Shown here in pieces: positions 55,312 through 63,603 of a stretch of 64,000 nucleotides of DNA (within the stretch, counting starts at the first letter, position 1; each line of letters starts with the position of its first letter). The notes beneath the pieces are model-generated. The model did no database searches. It was not told the origin of the DNA and was given only the letters and a program-made list of their open reading frames with translations. The stretch comes from Obelidium mucronatum. Taxonomy: Eukaryota; Chytridiomycota; Chytridiomycetes; Chytridiales; Chytriomycetaceae. The stretch is from assembly GCA_025765595.1 (NCBI GenBank), contig JAIVFH010000026.1, positions 124,001 to 188,000 on the forward strand. The letters run 5' to 3'. A program made the position numbers and the translations under genes.

Positions 55312-55639
55312 ATGTGTTTAACCCCACGCTATTTTGACCATCACGAATCAATAAAAACACGATAACTGATTGGCTAGGCTAGTTCACATGGGGGTGTCGA
55401 GGAATAAGTAAATTGCTGTAAATCGTGAGTGGAACAAATGAAGCACCTGCAATTAAATTGCTCAAACGAAACTGACATCATGCCCAATCAGCTTATTGAG
55501 CGCGAACAGACATCGGCTGGTTTTCAAAGAATTTGGAAGTCGACTTCTGGGCGGTCGCGTATCAAGTGGTCTGTGTTTGTTGGAGTCTGTTTGGTTATTC
55601 CAGGAGTTGGCTCTCAATCTACCTCAAATGCCCAATTAC

Positions 55640-56378
55640 TTTCCGCTCCTACTTATTCCTGAAAATTCACTTCCAAGAAACCTCCTTTGGATGGATCCCT
55701 GTCTGGACCTTGGGCTAACGCTGCGTCAACATCAACTTTCATTGATATCACTGGTAATGGCCCCACTCCACCGGGTTAATTAGTAAAGTTCGAGTGAAAG
55801 GAACTTTGAATCGACCTGGTGATGTTGATCGAGGATGGACAGTTGAACTTGCTATACCTTGGGCTGGAGTCTCGCGATTCTCTAGCAAACAAGGTGCTCC
55901 CAATAACGGTGACTCCGTAAGAGTTCAGTTTGCTAGAAGTGAATGGGGATTCACAATCGATGGAAATGGAAATTACGCGAAAACAAGCCAGAGTGACGCG
56001 TGGGTGTGGGCTAGTATGAATGGACAAAGCACAGTTCACGATCCATCGTCGTGGGGAATGGTTAAGTTTGTTGGACGACCCACCCCTTCCCTCAAAGGAT
56101 ATCGTTACGTCGACTGTTACCAAGACAGCAAGGAGAAGCGGCTTCTTCGAAATAAGCTTAGTGGAAAGGGTGGCATGTCCCTTGAGTTGTGCGCCAGTTT
56201 GGCGACTCTCGCTGGGTACACGATTTTTGGCGTGGAGTATTCGTCAGAGTGTTGGGCGGACATTAAATTCGGCAACAACCATCCTGTTTCGAGCGAAAGT
56301 TGTAATATGTACTGTGATGGAAAGACAAGCCAAATTTGCGGAGGAAATGGCGCGTTGTCTGTGTTTGCAAAAAACTAA
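55640..56378 (+). pseudogene. Broken CBM9-like plus WSC domain gene
   Basis: One frame at about 55680-55780 encodes PPLDGSLSGPWANAA and then FIDITGNGPTPPG with a stop, matching the start of the CBM9-like domain at the left edge. After a stop and frame change, 55788-56378 encodes the end of the same domain (KGTLNRPGDVDRGWTVELAI, VQFARSEW) and a complete WSC domain (GYRYVDCYQDS, CASLATLAGYTIFGVEYSSE, CGGNGALSVF). The middle of the CBM9 domain, about 100 residues, is missing. WSC domains bind cell-wall glycans, so the intact parent was probably a secreted wall protein. An unrecognised intron cannot replace the lost middle. The stretch 55312-55640 shows no gene. Confidence 0.65.
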
Positions 56379-56565
56379 AAATACATCCGACTTATTTATC
56401 CGTAACAACTCCTTATTATCTTTCAATCCTTCATCAGGTATTGGCTTTGGAGGCAACATGCCGTTGAGGAAAAGAACATGGCGGAAGGGCATTGTCGGTT
56501 TTTATCATGAATTAAGAAAATAATACGATTCAATTCTACGCCCAATGTATAATCTCCTTATAATT

Positions 56566-56988
56566 CTATTTTATTCGATTCTCCCTCTCCACCTTCATCC
56601 TTCTTCGATATCGAGACACACTGCCCCGAGTTAGCTCCAAACGTCTGGGCACGCATTTCTTCTTTAAGTAATTCTCACAGGTTTCGCTTATTTTACGTTG
56701 TGAATATGATCCTTTGGCAGACCAACGACAAATTGGTATTGTAGTACTCCCACAACGTGAAGGCGTGACTCCTAGCACTGATTTCCCTTCAATTCCAGGC
56801 ACAAAACAGTCTAGGTCATAATGTGCTGAATTATTTGACTCCGTTGGGTGTGCAGCTAAAGGGGGGCTTGCGCTTGGAGTACCAGTCAAATGTGGCTCGC
56901 AAATAGCGTGAAGGGAATGAGCTACGCTTAGGAGGAATTCATAGGTCTGTTTTTGATCATGAGGTACTTCTTTTAAAGAAATCATCAT
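56566..56988 (-). CDS. GATA-derived protein with altered finger (array member 9)
   Basis: This intronless gene encodes 140 residues. The N-terminus is the box itself, shortened: KEVPHDQKQTYEFLLS at residues 6-21. The finger belongs to the shifted class: Cys79 fits the second canonical ligand, Cys87 replaces the invariant Trp (RCGSTTIPICRW), and Cys104 fits the fourth ligand. The third ligand is Ser, and four residues are inserted before it. A further Cys112 follows. The tail LELTRGSVSRYRRR matches the other shifted-finger genes. It is the most decayed of the four; zinc binding is doubtful. Confidence 0.65.
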   Translation of the reverse strand: MMISLKEVPHDQKQTYEFLLSVAHSLHAICEPHLTGTPSASPPLAAHPTESNNSAHYDLDCFVPGIEGKSVLGVTPSRCGSTTIPICRWSAKGSYSQRKISETCENYLKKKCVPRRLELTRGSVSRYRRRMKVERENRIK

Positions 56989-57190
56989 TTTGCAGCTGAT
57001 TTGAAGTCGACTTACTAATGATGTCCTCTTGGCCGCTTCAATTTGTGATGTTCCGGATTCTTGGAATCATCAAAAATTCCATTTGAGGCTTCCAAGACTT
57101 CGTGCACACTCTTTGAACCGCAAAAACGCATAGGGTTGAATTCGAAATCGGAAATAAATTATCATTGAGATGATTGAGTTGTCTATAAAT

Positions 57191-57742
57191 TTATTTAATG
57201 TTCTTTCGTTTACTCTTTTCATCTCGCCTTTCTTCCTTCTTAACCCGTCTTAATCGACTCACAGATCCTCTCCCATCCCAACGTTTGGAGATCCCTTTAG
57301 ATTGCAAGTATACTGAGCAGGAAGTACAGATTTTACCACCGGACATATTTAATCGGCAAATCGAAGGTGTCGTTGTTCCGCACGTATCGTTCTCGGCTTT
57401 TTGGTGTAATACCAGTGTTTTCTGGGATGGTGGCGAAGACGGAATGATTGGCGCCATTAGTAAGGATAAGGAAGTTCCGGCGGATATTTGTAAGAACGAA
57501 TCGAAAGAGTGCACCATTTCCAAAGGCGACGGTAGCATCATTGTCATCAGAGCAGTCGGAGTAAACAGGAATTCGCCGGAATACATTCCAGAGAAATCCA
57601 GGCCATTCGTTGAGTTTAACGTATGAGTATCAAAGAGCAGCTCGTTCCATAGAGGAAAGTCGTTTTGAGCCATCGATGGGCTTGTTGACAAACAAGCTTC
57701 TAGTAGGGATCCGTATGCATCTTTTTGATCCAATAGACTCAT
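57191..57742 (-). CDS. GATA-derived protein with ligand-shifted finger (array member 10)
   Basis: This intronless gene encodes 183 residues from the ATG at 57742. The box is worn (MSLLDQKDAYGSLLEACLS, residues 1-19). The finger has Cys 121, 129, 139 and 142: TCGTTTPSICRLN, then GGKICTSCSVYLQSKG. The first canonical Cys is Asn, and Cys129 stands exactly where GATA fingers have Trp, giving C-x7-C-x9-C-x2-C. The basic tail RWDGRGSVSRLRRVKKEERR is shared with member 11. The middle block FDSFLQIS with APIIPSSPP also recurs in member 11 (FDSFILPS, TPIIPSSRP). An upstream TTG-initiated extension is unlikely. Confidence 0.72.
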   Translation of the reverse strand: MSLLDQKDAYGSLLEACLSTSPSMAQNDFPLWNELLFDTHTLNSTNGLDFSGMYSGEFLFTPTALMTMMLPSPLEMVHSFDSFLQISAGTSLSLLMAPIIPSSPPSQKTLVLHQKAENDTCGTTTPSICRLNMSGGKICTSCSVYLQSKGISKRWDGRGSVSRLRRVKKEERRDEKSKRKNIK

Positions 57743-58055
57743 CGAGAATGGATTGATTGGCTGAAGCGGGGTAAGCGGGGCTTCAATGAAGAAATTAATA
57801 ATGAATGACAACTCTAAAACCAGCCAAGAAAAGTAAATGACATTTATATCAAAAAAGCCTTGGAGTCAACTCAAACTGGAACTTGAAACGTTATTTAGAG
57901 TTTTTCGTTTTGTTGAAATTGGTAAAATTTTCATTTTGTTAGATTTCTGGAAGTGCCCCCTCATGTTATATTTTGATATTGCGATACGTAAACGAGTCGT
58001 GCTGAAAATAAGAAGATAAATGATTCTATGATTTTTATTCACGTGCTGGTATGTT
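57743..58055. other. Intergenic
   Basis: AT-rich spacer between members 10 and 11. No gene was seen. Confidence 0.5.
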
Positions 58056-58568
58056 CTAATGCTGTTGTTTACTTTTAAGCCTTGCCCGTTCCTCCTTTTT
58101 CAAGCGTCTGATTCTACTCACTGAGCCTCGACCCGACCAGCGGCTTTTGATTCCTTTCGCCTGCAGATAAAAGGAACAAGGAGGACATGTCTTTCCTCCG
58201 GAAACACTCCAACGACAAATTGAACGTGTATTGGTTCCACATCCCGCCGGACGTGAAGAAGGAATAATCGGTGTGATTGGCAAATGATCCTTCGCTGATG
58301 GTAGAATGAAAGAATCGAAGACCAGAGAAACCAAATCAGTGGCCATGGGGCCAAAAGTAGGAGATACAGATTTCTCAGGACTTAGATCCCTGTTGTTTAC
58401 GAAGCAGTTTGCCGTCTCGACAAGAAAGGCATACACGTCTCGTTGATCTTCAGGGATTATAGCATCATGCGGTGGTGCTTGTACGCAATTGACGATGGAA
58501 GGATGCATATTCGGTGTTTGAGGAGGGCTGGAATATTCGAAAAAGGGGCAGGTTTGGTCCAGCAGCAT
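58056..58568 (-). CDS. GATA-derived protein with ligand-shifted finger (array member 11)
   Basis: This intronless gene encodes 170 residues. The box APPHDAIIPEDQRDVYAFLV is at about 31-50. The finger has Cys 110, 118, 128 and 131 in the pattern C-x7-C-x9-C-x2-C: GCGTNTRSICRW, then GGKTCPPCSFYLQAKG. The position of the first canonical Cys is Pro, and Trp is replaced by Cys118. The tail RWSGRGSVSRIRRLKKEER is nearly the same as in member 10. The ATG at 58568 is the first in frame. Conservation of the four shifted cysteines in three genes argues that they still bind zinc or form a fixed fold. Confidence 0.75.
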   Translation of the reverse strand: MLLDQTCPFFEYSSPPQTPNMHPSIVNCVQAPPHDAIIPEDQRDVYAFLVETANCFVNNRDLSPEKSVSPTFGPMATDLVSLVFDSFILPSAKDHLPITPIIPSSRPAGCGTNTRSICRWSVSGGKTCPPCSFYLQAKGIKSRWSGRGSVSRIRRLKKEERARLKSKQQH

Positions 58569-58860
58569 GTCTCTCTTTCCAAGACTTTTTTTACAAGAGA
58601 TCTTCAACCTCAAATCTCTGTTGATCGTTCAAGTAAAATTTCCTTGTGATTCTAATTTGAGGCGGTGACGTGCTCTGCGAAAATGAATTTTTGCAACACA
58701 ATATACGTAAAAGCGATAATCGGATTATCGGATTATAGCTTATAAACATCAATACGGAACTACCATGATCAAAAATTGTACTAATGCTTTAATTTTAATG
58801 TCTAAATATTTTATCTTGGGCTTTCTTCTATCGAGTTAATCCGTCGCAGCCTCTCTCCTT

Positions 58861-59316
58861 CTAGTATGGTTGAAACTTGTCCACTTGAGCACCAGTAGCC
58901 TTTCGTCGAAGCTTGGAGACCATTCCACGTTTCAGTTCCATGGTGTTTGTTATTCCTTTTGACTTGAGGAAAATGGAGCACGAGTCACAGATGACTCCCC
59001 CAGCCGCATTTCTTCTGCAAACGGAAGGAGTTCGAGTTCCACAACTTTCAATCAAAGGCTCAATCGGTGAAGGCAAAGAAGTTGGCGATGACGCAGATTG
59101 AGATGAATTGCAGCCAAATCCAAAAATAACTGCTGGCAGCGAGTATCCTCGGGTTTGAATATCGTGGTAGCTCCCATTCCATGAATGGTGGTAAAGGGAT
59201 GGAGTTGGTGATGAACTGCGACCCGCTCGAGAAGTTAGGCAACTTGCCGCCTCCAAAAGGAACTCATATATTTCTCTTTGGTCATGATGGACAACTTGAA
59301 GTGGCGTATGAGGCAT
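58861..59316 (-). CDS. GATA-derived protein with ligand-shifted finger (array member 12)
   Basis: This intronless gene encodes 151 residues. The box is near the start: LQVVHHDQREIYEFLLEAAS at about 6-25. The finger has Cys 92, 100, 110 and 113 (C-x7-C-x9-C-x2-C): SCGTRTPSVCRRN, then GGVICDSCSIFLKSKG. The first canonical Cys is Ile, and the codon TGC stands where GATA genes have TGG, a one-base change. The arginines after it are kept. The tail MELKRGMVSKLRRK is intermediate between members 10-11 and the canonical member 13 (VELNRG). It is thus the least diverged of the shifted class. Confidence 0.75.
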   Translation of the reverse strand: MPHTPLQVVHHDQREIYEFLLEAASCLTSRAGRSSSPTPSLYHHSWNGSYHDIQTRGYSLPAVIFGFGCNSSQSASSPTSLPSPIEPLIESCGTRTPSVCRRNAAGGVICDSCSIFLKSKGITNTMELKRGMVSKLRRKATGAQVDKFQPY

Positions 59317-59643
59317 TATTTGTAAGAATTGACACTAGATAGCAGTTCCCCACTCTTCTCCTTGACCGCACACTTCTTATAGCTTTTTGAGTATTTAAAT
59401 TTCATTTTAATGAGCGGTTCTATTTTGAAAATGATTCTTTTCCTCGCTGCCACTTCAAAAATAAGTTCTGAAACATGGCTGAAACATGTTTGAAACAAAT
59501 TGAAGGGTTCGTTCACTAAATTTTCTTGGCTGTTGTCTAATTTTCCGCTTGCGTGTTGCGAATACAATGTTCTATTGGTAATAATTACATCCACTGTTAA
59601 CGACTTGTTTTTTAAAAAGTAATATGTATTTTATTATCTATTC
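59317..59643. other. Intergenic
   Basis: Spacer between members 12 and 13. No gene was seen. Confidence 0.5.
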
Positions 59644-60270
59644 TTAATTTTTTGCTTTTTCTATTCCACGCTTTCTACGTTGTTGCGTCCCGCGATTTAG
59701 TTCTACAGGACGTTTCAATCCCGTTAATTTTCTATAAAGACCACACGAGTTACACAATCTTCGACGTTCTGCATCGCGTCTCCAGACGGGCGTTTTGGTG
59801 ATTCCGCACTGGAAACACTTTTGTTCGTCTTCATTTGGAATTTCCTTCAATTCGAAATCCAAGAGTCCTTCCGTATTGCGTTGATTCCTTGAACTGTTTT
59901 TAGCCTGTTTTGCTCTTCCGCCTCGGCTAGCAAAGAATTGAAGCACACTGGTTGGACTTTTTGGTTCTATGCTGGACGTGCCAGATCTGTTCACTGGCAA
60001 CAGAACATTCTCGGTGAATGACACCGTTTCTAACCGAAAAGTTTCAGGGGTTTGTTGTCTCGTAGCGGCTGGGGTGGAGTTTACGGAAGTAGAATAAGCC
60101 CCAGCAACTTCTTCTTGGTAAGTTGTGGACTTGCTTCGTCCAAAATACGTGGAAACTTCCACTAAGAATTCGTATGCTTCATATTGATCTTGTTCAATGT
60201 GGTGTCCGTTGGAAGCGACACAGATATGTTCTTGTGTTGAGTGGTGCGAGCGGCATAGAATCAGTGACAT
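59644..60270 (-). CDS. GATA-type zinc-finger protein with N-terminal box, canonical finger (array member 13)
   Basis: This intronless gene encodes 208 residues from the ATG at 60270; the open frame extends further upstream but in Phe and Lys rich, non-coding-looking sequence. The box VASNGHHIEQDQYEAYEFLV is at about 18-37. The finger is fully canonical, with Cys 152, 155, 173 and 176 (x17), KTPVWRRD and CNSCGLYRKLTGLKRP, and a tail VELNRGTQQRRKRG. Finger and tail are close to those of the large AreA-like gene at 25.1 kb, which suggests descent from it or a shared ancestor. DNA binding is likely. Confidence 0.82.
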   Translation of the reverse strand: MSLILCRSHHSTQEHICVASNGHHIEQDQYEAYEFLVEVSTYFGRSKSTTYQEEVAGAYSTSVNSTPAATRQQTPETFRLETVSFTENVLLPVNRSGTSSIEPKSPTSVLQFFASRGGRAKQAKNSSRNQRNTEGLLDFELKEIPNEDEQKCFQCGITKTPVWRRDAERRRLCNSCGLYRKLTGLKRPVELNRGTQQRRKRGIEKAKN

Positions 60271-61320
60271 CCTGGTAAACAACAAAGTTGATATCTGCAA
60301 GAAGTACAAATACAAGAGTCTAATGCAGTTTTTTTCAAAAAGAAAGCGTAAAATTTCATCCGAATCAATCACGTTCTTCAAACAGAATTTTGTGCGGCAG
60401 GGAAATTTTCGAACCTCTGAACCCTTGAAAAAAAAAAAGAAAGCACCGTCAAAATGGATTTTATTGGGCAGTCGAAAAGACATATATGATTTAACCTCCA
60501 ATTCTCCAAGACTATCTTATGCAACTCATCCACTAATTTGTTTTATTGTCCAACACTTCAAAACCTGTCTTCGTCAGGAAAATTGTTCCAACACTACATT
60601 TTAACCCCCGGTTAAGCCGCCATGCGCCTTCAAGTGCAACCCATATCGATAGCAAATATCTGATTCCAATGCATCTCTTTGTTAGCATGGACTAGCTGAA
60701 ACCCAACAATTAACATCTTACGAGGACTCAGAGATTTGCTGCAGTTGCGAAGTCTGCCGGCGTAACTGCTTTGTATTATTTTTTGGTTGTTCTCTCTGCT
60801 TTCGAAACGTATGCAACCCTGCCGGATAGAGAATCTGTTACGCCGAACGATCAAATGATTCTGGAGTTTTAGAGTAAAGGAAAGAAGAATGCAATACCCG
60901 TGGTCGGTTTTGAAGTGCACTGGGTGAAAGGCGTCTGTGGAAATTGGAGAGTGAGGTGGTTTGATACCGATAAGGCAGTTTCATTAGCGGCGTCGTTAAG
61001 AAACACAGGATTGCGTCTCGTTCCTCTTTTGTGCAACTGGAGGATAACGTGCTTGGATCATAATTCGCCGCTTGAATTTGAAAGAGTCCTCTTCAAAGAT
61101 CATTTGCGCGTTATACAGAAAGATAAATTCACTTGTCCCTCTCTCTTTAACGGAATTATTCGGTAAGCAAATCTCCATTTTGGTGGGGGAAGCTGTGAAC
61201 GAATGAAGTTCCAAATTTCACGTTGTATTGCTTTTCACAAGTTTTCAGTTTAATTTTTCTACGTGTAAGCTCTAACTAGATATCTCCGCACCCAGCCGAC
61301 TTCTGTTTCTTTTCTTCTTA
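60271..61320. other. Gene-poor spacer
   Basis: About 1 kb between members 13 and 14. A plus-strand open stretch at 60900-61166 (GFEVHWVKGVCGNWRVRWFD and more) looks faintly protein-like but has no start context, family match or splice signals that I can support. Nothing else was recognised. Confidence 0.35.
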
Positions 61321-62511
61321 TTAGTCCTGCTCTCTGGATTCCTCTTCTTCTGCAACGGTATCGCATCCCAATGAGAGATCCCTTCGTACTCTTTTCCTAT
61401 CATTACCATCCTCTTCAATAGAGAGTATATCCGTCTTATCATCCTTGGCTCCCTTCTTCAACCCCAACGGCCGGTGCTTCTTGTGCATCTTGAAGTAGAG
61501 CCCACAAGCATTGCAGAGCACGGCTCCGTTCGTTCCATCACGACGCCAAACTGGAGTCTTTGTAACGCTGCAGTTTGAACATTTCGAAGTATGTTGTTGC
61601 TGAAACGATGGGGCGGGATTCGATCCAGCCGCTGAAGCTTCGACTTGATACTCTCGGATACTGCTACTACTGCTGCCACTGTTGGTACATTTGGTAGATC
61701 TGGAAAATACGGGAAGAAATGAATGGAGTTTGGATGCTGGTGTGCTCGGCGCACTCTGACTGGCGGAATTTAAGAGGGCTAAGTTGTGATGTTGCTGCGA
61801 TTTGTATGACTTTTGAATGATCTGGGACAGATTGGGATCCGATGGCATGAATAAATGTGATGACAAGAGAGAGTTCGGTGTAGATTGGGGTCTACTTGTA
61901 TTCTGTTTTCGCTTCGGTTTTTGATGTTGACTGATGAGAGAGAGGAAATCAGAATCCAAGCTTCTAGATCTATTATGCGTTGCGTTTGACAGGAGTCTTT
62001 GCTTCTGAGGCTGATTTTGCGGATGCTGTGAATGTGGTTCAAGCTGGGAGAAAGTTGGAGTGTTGACCGGTGTTGAAGATGTGCTTTGGCTGCGGAACAG
62101 TGCCTCAGCTGACAATGGGTTAAAACTTCCAAAACCCGTCGAAGTTTCAAGAAGGAATTTGTAAACATCCATTTGGTCTTGTGGAATCATGATTCCGTTT
62201 GGAGCGGAAGCCATCATTGGTGTGGAACTTTGAATAGATTCTAGTGACCTCTTCAGCGGCAGTGGGGATGGAATGGGTGTGACCATAGGTGTTTGGAAGG
62301 TACTGTTGGTAAGAGATTGAGTGCCTTGTCCCGGCCACTGTGTCTCAGACATTATTAACTGCAAGATGTCCTCGCTTTGATCCATTGCGGTGTATTCGGG
62401 CTCGTATGGCTTGCTGATACTAGCAACAGGAAACTGAACAAAGTCCGAAAGCAGATAAGTGTGTGCAGAGTTGCTGGCATTGGTGGTGTGGGGGTCCGCA
62501 GATGTTGACAT
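61321..62511 (-). CDS. GATA-type zinc-finger protein with N-terminal box, canonical finger (array member 14)
   Basis: This intronless gene encodes 396 residues, the longest of the box-bearing group. The box [20 protein letters not shown] starts at residue 101, after a Ser/Thr/Pro-rich leader. The finger has Cys 311, 314, 333 and 336 (x18), [15 protein letters not shown] and [16 protein letters not shown], followed by [11 protein letters not shown] and a RKRVRRD basic patch, then an acidic end. All ligands and DNA-contact residues are canonical. It marks the right end of the array. The ATG used is followed by Ser/Asn-rich sequence typical of these proteins. Confidence 0.85.
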   Translation of the reverse strand: MSTSADPHTTNASNSAHTYLLSDFVQFPVASISKPYEPEYTAMDQSEDILQLIMSETQWPGQGTQSLTNSTFQTPMVTPIPSPLPLKRSLESIQSSTPMMASAPNGIMIPQDQMDVYKFLLETSTGFGSFNPLSAEALFRSQSTSSTPVNTPTFSQLEPHSQHPQNQPQKQRLLSNATHNRSRSLDSDFLSLISQHQKPKRKQNTSRPQSTPNSLLSSHLFMPSDPNLSQIIQKSYKSQQHHNLALLNSASQSAPSTPASKLHSFLPVFSRSTKCTNSGSSSSSIREYQVEASAAGSNPAPSFQQQHTSKCSNCSVTKTPVWRRDGTNGAVLCNACGLYFKMHKKHRPLGLKKGAKDDKTDILSIEEDGNDRKRVRRDLSLGCDTVAEEEESREQD

Positions 62512-62865
62512 CGGGATTCAGCCAGAGAGAGAGACAGACAGACACAAGAAACTGCAGACTGGCCGTTTCTGGGCAAATAAGATTTCAAACAAATTATAAT
62601 GACATTTATTGTTAACGTACACAAAGCTGATTCAATGAAATTTCTGTGGGGTGTTTTTTTTCAGTTTTCGGGGATTGCACGAGCCGCTTGTCGCATCTCC
62701 ATGTTTCACTCGCCTCTGTTACGACCATCCGGCTTGAAGGTTATTATAACTTTCATTTTCGGCCAGTTATTCGTGCAAATAAAGCCACATGGACTGTAAA
62801 CCCATTAACACTGCACTAAACAAACGCGAGCATGTATTTATCGTATTTTGAGAACAACGCTAAAA
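62512..62865. promoter_or_regulatory. Divergent intergenic region
   Basis: This region lies between the minus-strand member 14 and the plus-strand mitochondrial-type gene and probably holds both promoters. No motif stands out. Confidence 0.35.
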
Positions 62866-63591
62866 ATGGCATTGTCAACAATTGAGTTTCCGTGGCTCCA
62901 CTCACAGTCACCGCCTCGACTTACGACGCTTTCAATCTTTAATCGCATTCTTGTCTCGAGAACTCCTGCAACTGTTGACAAGCGTGTTGGATCCCTGTTG
63001 CCACAAAAAGTTGTTCTCTCTTCTTCCGTGACTTCATTTGTTGCTGCATCTCTACCGGCCCTTCTCAATACAATCAACGGATTGGATAAATCAAACAACG
63101 TATTCATCCATAAGGCGATTTCGGAGCGGTTTCGAGATGGACGGAATGTGTTGGTGGAAAGGAAACTGGTTCCAACTGTCAAACTTGTCTCAAGGGACTT
63201 CAAACCCAAAGTATCTTCGATGCATGTTACATATGGATCTATTAAAGCCTTCGAGGATGCATCTCAAGGCTATTTAACCCAGCGATGGAGCAGGGCTGTT
63301 TCTCTTCGAATACCTCAAGAAGACTCGGTGTTTGAATCAACAGACCAGCAGAAAAAAGTCTTGAAATCTGCATTGAAAGATGGATGTGTTTTATCTGTCG
63401 GTGTTTCTGTTGCAGGGGACTTTGAATACATTGTTGAGAACCAGATAAGTGGGGAGGTTTTGGAGTGTGACAAAAGAGGAGAAATTAGTCTGGTTCTAAC
63501 GTCAAATCATTCAACTGAATGGAGCGAGTCAAATTTGCAGTGGAGAATAGATGATGTTGATGGATTGCTGGGACGGACAGTGTGTCAATAA
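62866..63591 (+). CDS. Uncharacterised mitochondrial-type protein, family copy 3 (divergent)
   Basis: A single exon of 241 residues from the ATG at 62866. The C-terminal third aligns with the tandem pair at 52.9-55.3 kb: NQISGEVLECDKRGEISLVL, then SNHSTEWSESNLQWRIDDVD, against ETSHFVKEFPEDGSWKVADLD. An earlier block, MHVTYGSIKAFEDASQGYL, fits FWITFGEEHMATSTLL. The N-terminus has fewer acids than the rest but is not a clear presequence. It ends 12 bp before the next start codon. The function is unknown; it extends the local family to three. Confidence 0.6.
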   Translation: MALSTIEFPWLHSQSPPRLTTLSIFNRILVSRTPATVDKRVGSLLPQKVVLSSSVTSFVAASLPALLNTINGLDKSNNVFIHKAISERFRDGRNVLVERKLVPTVKLVSRDFKPKVSSMHVTYGSIKAFEDASQGYLTQRWSRAVSLRIPQEDSVFESTDQQKKVLKSALKDGCVLSVGVSVAGDFEYIVENQISGEVLECDKRGEISLVLTSNHSTEWSESNLQWRIDDVDGLLGRTVCQ

Positions 63592-63603
63592 AGATCACCG
63601 AAA

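Noticed and set aside
59950..59990. PIP-like SVLQFF in array member 13
   Set aside because: It lacks the Gln at the first position and lies in a Ser-rich linker; likely chance.
60271..60501. Upstream extension of array member 13
   Set aside because: Phe- and Lys-rich translation of AT-rich DNA, with a better ATG at 60270 just before the conserved box.
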